Assembly (NCBI GenBank): GCA_016721625.1
Contig: JADKHR010000001.1
Location: 124,001 to 188,000, forward strand
From: Elusimicrobiota bacterium
GTDB lineage: Bacteria > Elusimicrobiota > Elusimicrobia > FEN-1173
DNA length: 64,000 bases
Reading direction: 5' to 3'
Below, piece by piece: positions 44,322 to 55,000 of this stretch. Numbering within the stretch: the first letter of the stretch is position 1; every line of letters begins with the position of its first letter. The notes beneath the pieces were generated by a model. It was not told the DNA's origin and did no database searches. It worked only from the letters and a program-made list of their open reading frames with translations. Position numbers and translations under genes: made by a program.

Positions 44322-46178
44322 ATGTACTTCGAAGGGTCCAACGGCCAATTGACCGCGGTGGGCCATCTGATGGTCCACAATGTCCAAGGTGCTTTTGACT
44401 CCTTAGCGTCTTTCGCCAACGATACCATGGCGCGCCAGGCAAATAACGAGAACTCCTACGTGGCGCCGGAAACCCGGCAGAACGAGCTCAGTCTCGTTGA
44501 CCAAGCGTTGAAAAACGGGGAACTAACGGCTGACCAAGCCAAATTGCTGACTGAAATGAAAGACGGTTCTCTGCACGAACTGATGAAAATGGTGGGCTTG
44601 AAGTTTGAGACTCTCTCTCAAGGCCAGGAAAACGGGGACAAAACGATCTCCGGGGATATCAAGCTGGAAAATATCGCTGACAAAGAGACCCAAAATATTC
44701 TCAAAGCCGCTGGAAAAGAGAACGGGGACATCATCCAATTCAAAGTGAACGACCGCACAGGCGAGGTGTTCTTTAAAGTGGGGTTCGACCAGGCCCATCT
44801 GGCGGGGTTTGTCGGAGCGTTGGTGAAGGACAAGAATCAGGCGGCGACGATCATCGCCGGGTTCAATAAGCTGGGGGCGGACACGAAATTCGTTGCGGAA
44901 TTCACGACCAACAAGGGGTTGGGAGGGAGCATCGTTGGCGTTGTGAATTTCGGAAACATCAAAGACGCGGCCGTCCGAAATGCGGTGGGAAACCTCGGGT
45001 ACCAGGGGAACGACGAAGTGCAGGTGAATTATGACCTTCGGTCTGGTAAATTCACCCTGGATTCCAAAGTCAATTTCAAAAGCGTGGATGCCCTTGAAAA
45101 TAAAACGGGCGTGAAGTTCGATGGTTCCGCAAAAAAAACCTTAATGGCCGTTGAAGCGGCCCGGGGTGTCATGGGCGTGAAGGCGAACATCACGGGCCTT
45201 TTGGCCGGCACGGATTCCAACGTCACGGCTGAAGGATATCTGTTCGCGGGCGCCGATGCGGCGCTTCTGGATACGTCCAGCCTTTTCGGAGATTCCGGAA
45301 AAACGCTTGAACTGATGAAAGGGCTCGGCGGAGCCTCCGTTTCGGGCCAGTTGGACGGGGATGGCGGAGTTCGAGAAACCGTGATCGTCCCAACCAATAT
45401 GGCGGCTGTGGTCGAATGGGTGAACGCCCAGAAGGGAGCGGATTTGGAAGGGACCCCCCTGGGGGCCTTGGCGCGGACGAACCTCGATTTGCCTGCGGAT
45501 TCGATCCGGAAAATGTCCTTTAATTTTTCGATGCGGGAGGACGGGGTTCCCGTTCAAATCACCACGCTGGAAGTGCGGGCGGACAAAGTGACGGAAACAA
45601 CGCGCGAAAAATTGACCGCCGCGGGAATCACGCCGGTAAAAGAAGACGGTTTCTCCGTTTACAAATTTGAACTGGTGACCACCGCCATCGACGGCACCCA
45701 CGTTTACCAGACGGGGGGAAGCGAAAAAGCCGCCACCCACGCCTTGGAGGGCACCGGCATCGAGGCGAAACTCACCCTACAAGGGAAAACCGTCAACGCT
45801 CAATTGGGCCCCGTGGAGGCGGACGGTACTAGGAAAGTGATGGAAATCAAACCTCTCTCTCTCGACTCGGGCGAAATCATGGAGGGTTCGCGTCTGTTGT
45901 TGACGCTGGACGGTAGCGCCGACTTAACGGCCACGCGAGTCGTGGAGGGAAAAACCGGCGGCTATTCGATCGTCGAATTCAAACTCGTCGTCGGCGATCA
46001 AGGCCTGGGCGCGCAATTCCCAACGACGCCTTCCGATACCGAGGGGGCGAAATCACGGTTTCCCGTGTCCAGATCCTCGACGGGAACGGGACCCAACGCC
46101 TCGCCGAAATCCGTGACGGCGACAACCAACCGGTCTTCGCGGTTCAAGAGAACGAGGGAGGGGTCTGGAGCGATCTAA
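44322..46178 (+). CDS. Giant protein segment D: helical linker and beta-rich region
   Basis: In-phase coding starts near 44262, before the first ATG at 44322: GAKVLEKIQARFADQM directly precedes it. An alpha-helical part (ELSLVDQALKNGELTADQAK) is followed by long alternating strand patterns (NDRTGEVFFKVGFDQAHLAG, EVQVNYDLRSGKFTLDSKVN) and Gly/Lys/Asp-rich turns. No family recognised. The last residues (TTTNRSSRFKRTREGSGAI) are out of phase: adding one G at 46043-46047 gives TEGGEITVSRVQILDGNGTQ and continues in the frame of segment E. Confidence 0.75.
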   Translation: MYFEGSNGQLTAVGHLMVHNVQGAFDSLASFANDTMARQANNENSYVAPETRQNELSLVDQALKNGELTADQAKLLTEMKDGSLHELMKMVGLKFETLSQGQENGDKTISGDIKLENIADKETQNILKAAGKENGDIIQFKVNDRTGEVFFKVGFDQAHLAGFVGALVKDKNQAATIIAGFNKLGADTKFVAEFTTNKGLGGSIVGVVNFGNIKDAAVRNAVGNLGYQGNDEVQVNYDLRSGKFTLDSKVNFKSVDALENKTGVKFDGSAKKTLMAVEAARGVMGVKANITGLLAGTDSNVTAEGYLFAGADAALLDTSSLFGDSGKTLELMKGLGGASVSGQLDGDGGVRETVIVPTNMAAVVEWVNAQKGADLEGTPLGALARTNLDLPADSIRKMSFNFSMREDGVPVQITTLEVRADKVTETTREKLTAAGITPVKEDGFSVYKFELVTTAIDGTHVYQTGGSEKAATHALEGTGIEAKLTLQGKTVNAQLGPVEADGTRKVMEIKPLSLDSGEIMEGSRLLLTLDGSADLTATRVVEGKTGGYSIVEFKLVVGDQGLGAQFPTTPSDTEGAKSRFPVSRSSTGTGPNASPKSVTATTNRSSRFKRTREGSGAI

Positions 46179-46222
46179 AGGGTTTTGCCAATGCCCAAGG
46201 AGAGACCATCCACGGAGCCGAT

Positions 46223-49200
46223 TTGAAGAAAATCTTAACCGGAGGCCAAATCCAGCTGGGCGGCAAATGGGTGGCCATATCGGGGGTCGACCTGAACGGC
46301 GGGTTTTCCCTAACCGTCAAATCGGGCGAAAATGGTTTTGAAATCGCCAGAGGCGTGCGAGTGTTTTCCGAGGGCGAAAAAGGCATTGGAGTCCGGTTAG
46401 GACAAAACGGGGATTGGCAGTTGTCCGACGGGAAGGGGAGCATTTCGGTTTCGGAATACAACCGAGCCGTGGGGGATAAAGGGTACCGGTTGATGGAAGG
46501 CGAAGGGCAACCGAAAGAAATTCCCTTCACATTCAAGGACGGCGCGATCCTCCTGAATCAAAGCCAAGTTTTGGTGGCTCCAGGCGGGCGAATGGAAACG
46601 TTGTTGAGCGGCTACACGGGTTCTGTCACGGGGCAGGTTTATGAGGCAAAACTTGAAATGACTCCCGCGGGACTGGCTCCCACCGGGATGCTGGCCATTG
46701 ATGGACATAAACCCGAAGAAGGAACTTCGGGCGCCGGGGAAACCCCGAATCAATCCCAGGACACTCAACTTACCGTGAAGGGCGACAAAACCCTGTCGGG
46801 TTTTGTTTATGCTCAGGCTGGCCAGAAATTCATGAATCTGGGGCAACTCACCTTCGAAAAAGCCGGTTCAAGTTTTCAAGGGTTGACGGCCTTGTCGGAT
46901 GGGGCGTCCGTTATCCGCATGAAAGACGCAACCGTTCCTGAAATGGGAACCGTGGAGCAAGAGGCCAAGGGCTTGAAGATCACCTATCGGGCGGAGGACG
47001 GACAAAAAACCATGACCCAGACGGGTCGGACCTCCAGTCCCACGCGGGAAACGACATTTACGGAATTGGTCATGGAATGGTCTCCCTTAACAAAGTCTTA
47101 CAAAGAGGTATCCGGGCGGGTGGAAATCAAGCTGACGAAAGACGAACCGGAAAGGGGCCTGAAAGAAGGCGCCGTGATTCGGATCGTTTACGGAAAGAAC
47201 TCCTTGGGCCAGTTGGCTGTGACGAAGGACGTCGATGCAGTGCTCAAAGGGAAAGACGTCCAGAAAGCCGCCGTGGTGGACCTGTTGTCTCCTCGCCAGG
47301 TTCAGAATTGGTCGGTTACGGTGATGAACCGGGCCCCCGGGCAGCCGGACCAGATATTTGTTTCCGCCACCTGGGTGGATGGTTTCAAGACCCGGGAGCT
47401 GGAAGGGAGCGTGGGGCAACAAAACGGGTTCACTGTTACCGGATCCTTGACCGACAAGAAAAGCGGGGAATTGATCCAGGCGGTGGCCGTGAATCCCTCT
47501 TTGGGCTTGCTGGGAAGTTTCTTTGATAGTCCAACGATTATCGCCCGCTACGCCGACGGAAAATTGACCGACTTGCAAAACTCCAAGGCCCCTGAGGCCA
47601 AGGTGGTCTCTCAAAAAGTGGCGGTGGAAGTGTTTAGCCCAAAAACCACCCCCGTCGTCAATTCAAACGGAAGCCGGTTCGCCGAAATGCCCTCTTTCAC
47701 CGAAGACCCCACGAACCCCGGAACCGGGAACAATCGCGAGCGAATTTCCGGAACGGTTTACACGGCCGCCGCCGGCCAAGGCCAGAAACTGACCGAAAAT
47801 CAGAAAACCCTCGCTGGGAATTTGGGCATCGCCACTGAAAAAGGAAAGGGAGCGACCCTTTACGGAGCCGCCTCCGAAACCCTCGTCGCGGCCAAAAACG
47901 GCATCCAAACGGGCGATGTCATCGAAAGGAGACCCGCCAGCCAAGATCTGACTGTCGTCCTGGACGGAAAGGACCGTCCCACCGGCGTATTCGACCGCCG
48001 CACCAACGTCTATAGCCAAGTCAAGGACGGCGTGGCCGTCGAAGCCAGAGGCGAGCGAAAAGCCGTTGCCGGCACCAACATCCTTTACGCCCAAGTCTCC
48101 AAAGCCCCCCCCGCCTGGATGGGCGCCCTCATGGAAGCCACCGGGGCGCGCTATGCGGCGGATGGCCGCCAACTGAAGACGGATGGAAAATACGCCTTGG
48201 GCGAACGGGGGACCCACGCTTACGTTCCAATCGCCAAAGGGTTCCTGGCCTTAACCGCGGGGACGAACGGCAAATTTTCACAAGTCCGTAGCCTTGGGAT
48301 GGAGATAAAAGAAGTGGAGAAGGATAAAATGCAGGTAACCGCTGTTTCCCAAAAAATGGTTCTGCGCGTTAACGGGGCCCTGGAGACAAGCGTCCTTCGC
48401 AACGTCCTGAAAAACGATAGTTTCTCTCGACAGGTGGACACCTGGTATAAACTCAACGCGGATAATACGCCCAACCTGAACGCCCCCGTCAAAATTATGG
48501 CGACTTTCCATACGGACGGAAATGGGTTCATCAAAGGGAGCACATTAAAAGAGCCCCCCTCCGGAACCTACGTTTCAAAGATGGGGGGAACCCCCACTGG
48601 GAAGGATGGGCTTTGGATAACCCACTCCTCAAACAACCCGGGAGCCTGGTCGGAAGGGTTTCTTCCCTCTCAGGTTGGAACATTGAAACAGCAAGGGGTC
48701 ACGTTGAATGTCGTTATCGACAAGGGTGGAAATGTCCGTGTCGGTGAAAATAGCTTAACCGGGAAGGTCACGGACGCCAAAGGAAACCCCGTGGAGGTTT
48801 CTTACAGCGTCTATGGCGTTCAATTGGTTCAAGGAAAGATCGTCCTAAGCCACATGATGACGGCAAAAGAAGGTCAAAGTTTTGAAGTGAATGCGGAAAC
48901 CTCTAAATCGGGAAGCGGAGCGAAGACCCCCGCGAGCCACGGTTTTTCAATTGAGCACAAGCGGGACTCCAAAGATGAAATCGTACCAGGGGTCGCCATT
49001 ATCACCGCGCTGTCGGATGGAGCGAAAGTGGCGGGGTCCATGGAGTTGAGCGGAACAAAAGGAGCTGTGCTAAAAACCCAACTCTCTCCGCTGGTGGAAG
49101 GTTCGACGTTTGTATCTGGGAAAGGCGGGTTTTCCTACAACGGTAAGACCCTCAACGAAGGCCAAAAAGGGCGCATCGAGGGTGGAAAAATCGAGGGGGC

Positions 49201-52003
49201 CGTTAAGAAGGAAATGGGAATGGATGCTACGGATGTTAAGGCCATCACCGGGAAGATTATGGAATCGCTCGAACGCAACCAAAAAGCCGGGAATTGGGCG
49301 GGGAGGGGGCAATCCGTTGACTTTGAAGGGGGAACTGTCAAGGGAACCGTGCGGGTGGACATGCCGACGGGTCGAATGGAATTGACATTGAATGATAAAG
49401 CGACGGGAAAGAGTTACGCAACTATCAAGGCCGATATTTCGGGATTGAAAGGAGCGGCGGGAAATGAAATTGAGAAAGCCATGTCCCAAGTGAAAGTGGC
49501 TTCCCCGGGAGAGTTTAAAGACCTTTTGGCAAAGGGCCATGCGACGGTCGAGGTCCACCTGAAGGGGGAAGATGCCAAATTCCATATGAATTCCGCTGGC
49601 GAACTTATCAATACATCGGGATATAAAACAGAACTGTCGGCCGGAATTGTCAAAGTCAATACGGCCAATGACGGAACGGCGATGGTCACCGCGTTTGTCG
49701 GGCGCGGAGACGTGGTCGATCTTAAATTTGCGGGGGGGGATGTCCAAATCGTGGGGGCCCTGGCCAAGGTTGATGGGGCGATTTATACGAAGGAAGGGTT
49801 GTCCATGCCAACGGCGGGAGGGGATTCCCAGGGGGGGAAGGGCGGGTCCCATGGCGACTACAAATTAGACCCCTCCGGCCATGGGGATTGGACGATCTCT
49901 GGAAAGGCCTGGGTTAGAGCCAACGACGAGGGGAATTTTGCGGTGAACCTCATGCAGGCGGGTGATACCGTTCAATTTGGCGGGGCAACGACGGTAAATT
50001 TTGCTGGAGGGGTTAAATCAACAGTGGCCGCCGGGGTTTACACGGTGACGTCAGACCAACTCGTGCGCGGCGGCGTCTTTGCAAGCGCCTGGGCGGGAGA
50101 TGTAGCCGGGGTCGGAAACATTGTTGGGGGTTCGTTTAAATACATGGCGGGGAAAGGCGCCCTCATGTTGGGGGCCATGGGTGAAGCGGAAACGAGATTC
50201 ACCAATATGGCCCTTGAAGGGAGCCAAATGATCAGCGGCATGGGGAATGCCGTGGTGATTGATGAAAGCGACGTGGCGGCAAAGGCTTTTGGCATCACCG
50301 CGACCGCGGCCATCGTCCTGACGGGCGGAACGAGTATTCTCTTGGCCGGCGGAACGGGGTTGTTGCGAGCGTTCGCCGTTTCGGTCGTGAACACGCCCTT
50401 CCGGGCCATCGCTATGGAAGCCGGAATTCGGGACGTTGGTTCAGCCTACGTAGGCTATGGATTGAATAAGAGCGGTGAAGTGGAAAAAATGGACGGATGG
50501 GACCGAACGGTTAAAGGAGCCACAGGCCTTTTGTTCCTGGGGCTTGGCGCCTATGGTTCGGGTCGTGCCGCGCCTGAGGCTGGGACTGCGAGAACCTTTA
50601 GCCAGACGATCAATTATATCTCGACTGGCAAAGTTTTTTCGGAAGCGGCAAATTCCATCGGTGTAGCATCAAAATCGCTTGCTACTTGGGTCGGGCGGGC
50701 TACGACCTATGCGCCTCTGGGAATTGGTGGACTAACGTTTGTTTCAAAGGCGTGGGGAGATCACAATTTAACCGGCGAATGGGATTTGGCGAGCGCGGCG
50801 GCATGGGGTATAGGCGCGGCGCTGGTGACACGGGGAGGGATGGCGCTTTATTCGTCTGGCGCGGGTTTCGTCTCCGGGGTAAGGTCTTTTGTTCAGGCCG
50901 GAGGGCTTTATCCCTTGGCCGGTGGAGTCGCCAGCGGAACGGGTGTTTGGTTTGCGACGGACGGTCAGCCCGTGGAAAAGAGGATTCAAACCACAGCCGT
51001 TGCGGTGGTGATTGGTTCGTTTATTGGTGGTGGCATCGGGTTGAGGGCAGGTGCGATGCGCGCGGTGATCGTCGACTCGTTCCCAGCTCTGCGGTCCGTT
51101 AGCCAGGGCCTTGTTGAGGCGCGAAAGGCGGACGGCGCATTGGGAGTGACCCGGCTCCGGGCCCAAACATTCATCGGCCAGCCTTTGGCCGCCGGGTTTC
51201 GTTTTGGTCGGTTGAACGCTTTGGGAATGGGAGATTTCATGACCGTCCTTCCCTCTTTTTCGAAAGACCCGATCACAGGAGCTTGGGGCCTGCACCATGA
51301 TCCGCACATTTTGAGTGTCAATGAACGAGTCCAGAGCGCACTCAGCGGGATGATGATGGGGGCGATCTTCGGAGTCGTTGGCCCTTTGACGCCGGCGACC
51401 ACGACCGGACAAAGCGGGCTGGGGTTCCTTGCCGTCAACGGTGGTCTCCAAAACGCCATGAAGGCCCTTCCTCTCGTCGGCGAAAGCCTGGGGACGGCCT
51501 ATTCTATCGCCGTTTTCTCAGCCGTGGGGTCTTTGATTAACTTAGGGGCGGAAGGCGTTGTTCGGCCATTTTTTGGAGACAGCATGGCGGATGTCGTTGA
51601 GAGCGAAGCGGTCAATATGGCCCTGTCGGTGTTCCTCACGCCAACGGCAGGAAACCGGAATGCGGGCCGCGTGGCCGCCGCTGAATCACGGGTTTTCAAG
51701 GACGCGGAATTCCGCGCTTCGGTTTTAGAGGGAAGGGCCCATTCGGCGGAAGAACATATCGGGAAGGAAGGGATGGGCCAACTCAAGCAGACGGCCTTGC
51801 GGGCCGAAACGCTGGAGGCAAAAAAAGCGGTAAGAGGGACCGATACCCAAACGCTTTATGACGTCGCCCAAAAATTGGATGGGGTCGAATTTGATGGCAA
51901 GACCCGACTGGGTTCGTTGCAGGGGTTGGAAGGATTACGTGAAACCGCGTCCCCTTGGGGCCATCCATGCGTCAGCCCCAGTTCGGGAAACCATCATGGG
52001 TGA
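46223..52003 (+). CDS. Giant protein segment E: long beta-rich stretch and multi-helix hydrophobic region
   Basis: Coding in this frame starts at ~46048. The first ~1,260 residues alternate short strands and turns without Cys, e.g. YTGSVTGQVYEAKLEMTPAG and GVSLTGKV-like units (NSLTGKVTDAKGNPVEVSYS). From about 50030 to 51600 come at least six hydrophobic helices: ITATAAIVLTGGTSILLAGG, ATGLLFLGLGAYGSG, AAAWGIGAALVTRGGMALYS, TAVAVVIGSFIGGGIGLRAG, GMMMGAIFGVVGPLTPATTT, YSIAVFSAVGSLINLGAEGV. The last ~16 residues (ASPWGHPCVSPSSGNHHG) are out of phase; dropping one C of C4 (51951-51954) gives ETASLGAIHASAPVRETIMG, joining segment F. Confidence 0.8.
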   Translation: MKKILTGGQIQLGGKWVAISGVDLNGGFSLTVKSGENGFEIARGVRVFSEGEKGIGVRLGQNGDWQLSDGKGSISVSEYNRAVGDKGYRLMEGEGQPKEIPFTFKDGAILLNQSQVLVAPGGRMETLLSGYTGSVTGQVYEAKLEMTPAGLAPTGMLAIDGHKPEEGTSGAGETPNQSQDTQLTVKGDKTLSGFVYAQAGQKFMNLGQLTFEKAGSSFQGLTALSDGASVIRMKDATVPEMGTVEQEAKGLKITYRAEDGQKTMTQTGRTSSPTRETTFTELVMEWSPLTKSYKEVSGRVEIKLTKDEPERGLKEGAVIRIVYGKNSLGQLAVTKDVDAVLKGKDVQKAAVVDLLSPRQVQNWSVTVMNRAPGQPDQIFVSATWVDGFKTRELEGSVGQQNGFTVTGSLTDKKSGELIQAVAVNPSLGLLGSFFDSPTIIARYADGKLTDLQNSKAPEAKVVSQKVAVEVFSPKTTPVVNSNGSRFAEMPSFTEDPTNPGTGNNRERISGTVYTAAAGQGQKLTENQKTLAGNLGIATEKGKGATLYGAASETLVAAKNGIQTGDVIERRPASQDLTVVLDGKDRPTGVFDRRTNVYSQVKDGVAVEARGERKAVAGTNILYAQVSKAPPAWMGALMEATGARYAADGRQLKTDGKYALGERGTHAYVPIAKGFLALTAGTNGKFSQVRSLGMEIKEVEKDKMQVTAVSQKMVLRVNGALETSVLRNVLKNDSFSRQVDTWYKLNADNTPNLNAPVKIMATFHTDGNGFIKGSTLKEPPSGTYVSKMGGTPTGKDGLWITHSSNNPGAWSEGFLPSQVGTLKQQGVTLNVVIDKGGNVRVGENSLTGKVTDAKGNPVEVSYSVYGVQLVQGKIVLSHMMTAKEGQSFEVNAETSKSGSGAKTPASHGFSIEHKRDSKDEIVPGVAIITALSDGAKVAGSMELSGTKGAVLKTQLSPLVEGSTFVSGKGGFSYNGKTLNEGQKGRIEGGKIEGAVKKEMGMDATDVKAITGKIMESLERNQKAGNWAGRGQSVDFEGGTVKGTVRVDMPTGRMELTLNDKATGKSYATIKADISGLKGAAGNEIEKAMSQVKVASPGEFKDLLAKGHATVEVHLKGEDAKFHMNSAGELINTSGYKTELSAGIVKVNTANDGTAMVTAFVGRGDVVDLKFAGGDVQIVGALAKVDGAIYTKEGLSMPTAGGDSQGGKGGSHGDYKLDPSGHGDWTISGKAWVRANDEGNFAVNLMQAGDTVQFGGATTVNFAGGVKSTVAAGVYTVTSDQLVRGGVFASAWAGDVAGVGNIVGGSFKYMAGKGALMLGAMGEAETRFTNMALEGSQMISGMGNAVVIDESDVAAKAFGITATAAIVLTGGTSILLAGGTGLLRAFAVSVVNTPFRAIAMEAGIRDVGSAYVGYGLNKSGEVEKMDGWDRTVKGATGLLFLGLGAYGSGRAAPEAGTARTFSQTINYISTGKVFSEAANSIGVASKSLATWVGRATTYAPLGIGGLTFVSKAWGDHNLTGEWDLASAAAWGIGAALVTRGGMALYSSGAGFVSGVRSFVQAGGLYPLAGGVASGTGVWFATDGQPVEKRIQTTAVAVVIGSFIGGGIGLRAGAMRAVIVDSFPALRSVSQGLVEARKADGALGVTRLRAQTFIGQPLAAGFRFGRLNALGMGDFMTVLPSFSKDPITGAWGLHHDPHILSVNERVQSALSGMMMGAIFGVVGPLTPATTTGQSGLGFLAVNGGLQNAMKALPLVGESLGTAYSIAVFSAVGSLINLGAEGVVRPFFGDSMADVVESEAVNMALSVFLTPTAGNRNAGRVAAAESRVFKDAEFRASVLEGRAHSAEEHIGKEGMGQLKQTALRAETLEAKKAVRGTDTQTLYDVAQKLDGVEFDGKTRLGSLQGLEGLRETASPWGHPCVSPSSGNHHG

Positions 52004-55000
52004 ACTGTATGGTCGTCTTACTCGGGCCAACGGTTCAAAAGAGGCGGGGTGGATGGGGGAGATGAAACCGGGGGATTTGGTGCAACGAGATCGTAGCGTG
52101 AGTCTGTTTGATCCAAGTCGTCCTGCTTTGACGCAAAAGCCGGAGGGTGTTCAAGTGACCGAGGCTCTGCAAAAATTCGATCGAGGTGTTTTTGAAGCCA
52201 AGGTGGCCGAGGTGCATTTGACCGTGGCTAAAGCTCAGGTCATCAATAATGATCCTAAATCCTATTCTAAGGTTGAGGTCAAAGCCGCGGAAGTTCTTTT
52301 GGCGAAGGTCGAATCTCTAAGGCTGGCGGAGAAAACCGCAAAAGCGGAATACCTTGCCGCCGCTGACAACGCCAAAAAAGAAACCACACCATTGAATCAA
52401 GCCATCGCGGACCTGAAAAAAGCCGAACACCAAGTCCTCGAGGGCGGCTTAAATGCCTTGGTTCTACCTGGCGCAAAACTCAACATTCTTCAAGGTTTTT
52501 ATGAAGGGCTGGTTGTTCGCCGTCAAGCCGCCTTTCAAAAATATCAACTTGAGGCTGAGAAAAGTGGAATTGAAAAGGAAGTTCGATCCGCAACCTCCGG
52601 CGATGCTGTGGCCGCCGCCGTTGCGAAAGCCCAAGGCCCCGTGCCGGTGGGTGAGATTTCCATTGTTGGAAAGATGGATGGACGTAGACTTGAAGTGCTT
52701 AAAGAACATGCTTTAGCATACGTGGAGGATGTGTTTTCCATTCGAAAAGCGCAAAACAAGGGGCCCATGAGCCAGGCGTCCTTTGACCGGATGACGAAAG
52801 AAATGGTTGTTAAATATGAGATGCTGAGCGAATTGGCCAAAAACGAAAGAGATGGCCAATTGGACCCAGACACGGTGGCTAAGATCCGTAAAGAATTGGG
52901 GGGAACGCTATGGCAAGCGAAAGCCATGGAGTTGAAGGGTGTTTCAAAAGCCGATGCGGACTCGCTTGTGGCTTATGGGGAATTTATTAAATCGAAGATA
53001 AGCGAAGTTCTTGGGAAATCGATCGGCCAGGTTGATAGTGTCGTGAAGGCCGAAGTTGAGTCCGCCCTGAAGGATTTCGCCCGTGCGAAAAAAGACGGTT
53101 CGGATATTCCTCTCCCCCTCTACGACTTTTCCATTCAGTCCTTTCTTCAGGAGAGGGGAATCCAGGCTGAAAAGGGAGGCGTGGTCGACCACCTTCAAGC
53201 GTTGGAGCAGGTTCTTGAACGGTATGGGTCAAACAAATTCTACCCCGACCAATACCTGGCTCTAAATAGTCTGCTAATGGGAAACCATATTGAAATGGAA
53301 GCCGGGGCCGGGAAAACGGAAATCGCGATCGCGTACCAAATCTTAATGGCAAAGACCCATGGAGCTAGGTATAGCGGCGTTGTGGTGGTTGATTCTGAAA
53401 TTGCCGCCCAGAAATTCCTGGAGCGTGCTTTCCTTGGGATTAAGACGGGACCGGAAGGGAATCGACGGGAGCTGAGCGGGAAGGATTTTGCGAAAGAGTT
53501 CGGAATTGAATTGGTCAATGGGACCGCCATGTTCCAAGAACGAGACCTTAAGGGACTGGTTGAAAAACTCCGCGATCCGAATGCCCTGGTTGTCATTGAT
53601 TACGCGAGTTTTGGCCACTTGCACAATTCGGCCGGCGCGGAGGGTGGCGAAGTTGGGAGGGCGCTCCGACAAATCAATAACATTGTGGTGGACGAAGTCC
53701 ATGTGGCCGTGAGCGGAAACCAAGCCTATATCCGTGGTGGTGAGGGGACCCCGTTGGGGGCCTCGGCCGAGGGGCGGGCGCGAGTGGATCGGGTGGAATC
53801 GCTTCTTAATGCGGTTCTTTCGTTGAAAGCAGAAGAAATAACCACAGACATGCGAGACGTGTCAGGTTCAGATCCGAAAGCGAAAGTGTGGTTGTCTGAA
53901 AACGGTCGTGGGTTTGGAGTTTCTGAAGGTTTCCGTAAAGAATTGGAAACCATAGGATACAAAGATCACGAAATCTCGAGCGTGTTGCGGGCCTTGACGG
54001 ACCGAAATAAAGAAGGACAACGCGACGGTGGGTTCTCCGTCGTGGATGGCAAGGTGATCTCGTTGGACGGTTACGGGTCCATTATGTTCAATACCCGGAA
54101 CAACGATGTGAACCACCAAATCGCCCTGGGGCTCATATTGAACCGGGCCGTGGAATTTAAATTGGCCGGTGGCGCGGTCCGCATCGAGGACTTGAAAAGC
54201 GAACAGAAAATCTGGAGTCGGTTGGGAACGGTTGAGGTCCTGGCCATTGAGGAAGCCAAAACCGACGGCCACACCTCCCTGTTGGAAATATTTTATAAAC
54301 CGAACGCCACGGTGGTCGGTATGACAGCCACGGCGGAGGGAAGGAAAACGCTGATTGGTATGGGTTTGGGTGGCGAAATCGTTTCCATCAGCGGATCCCG
54401 TTTCGATCCCAAGGAAATCAATCTCGTGACGGGCCTTCAGGAGGGCGTTAAAGGGGTCGCGGATTGGCTGTCAGAGCATATGCTTTCTGCTCTGGAACGG
54501 CGGACGAATTCCTCTGATGCGAATTGGAATCCCCATGAAAATCTCGATGGGATTTTTGCCAGCCCGAGCCGGTCCGCCCGCGACCAAATATTTAAGATGT
54601 TGGTTGATCGAGCCGAGTCGAGCCAGTCAAGCGAAATTAAAGTCCAGGTCGATGGAAAAATAAAAACGTTCGAAAGCGTCATATTAAAGGTGAGGGACGC
54701 TAAAGGGGCTTTACGCGAAGTGGAGTTGGTTCGGATTGAACCTGAAACATTTAACGTCAGCGACAAGCATTTCCTTAATGAGCTGGCGAAAAGCGTTGCG
54801 CTGGATAATTCGTCGCGTCCGCGCCTTGTGATGATGAACGAACAAGCCTTCACTGGAACAGATTTTCAGGGACGATACCGAATGGCTGTCTATGACCCCG
54901 AAGCGACCATGACAGAGACCCTCTATGCGCAGTTGTTAAACCGGATCGGCCGAACGATTCCGAATGCTGACATGCAAATGGGACACACACGTTGGGAAAG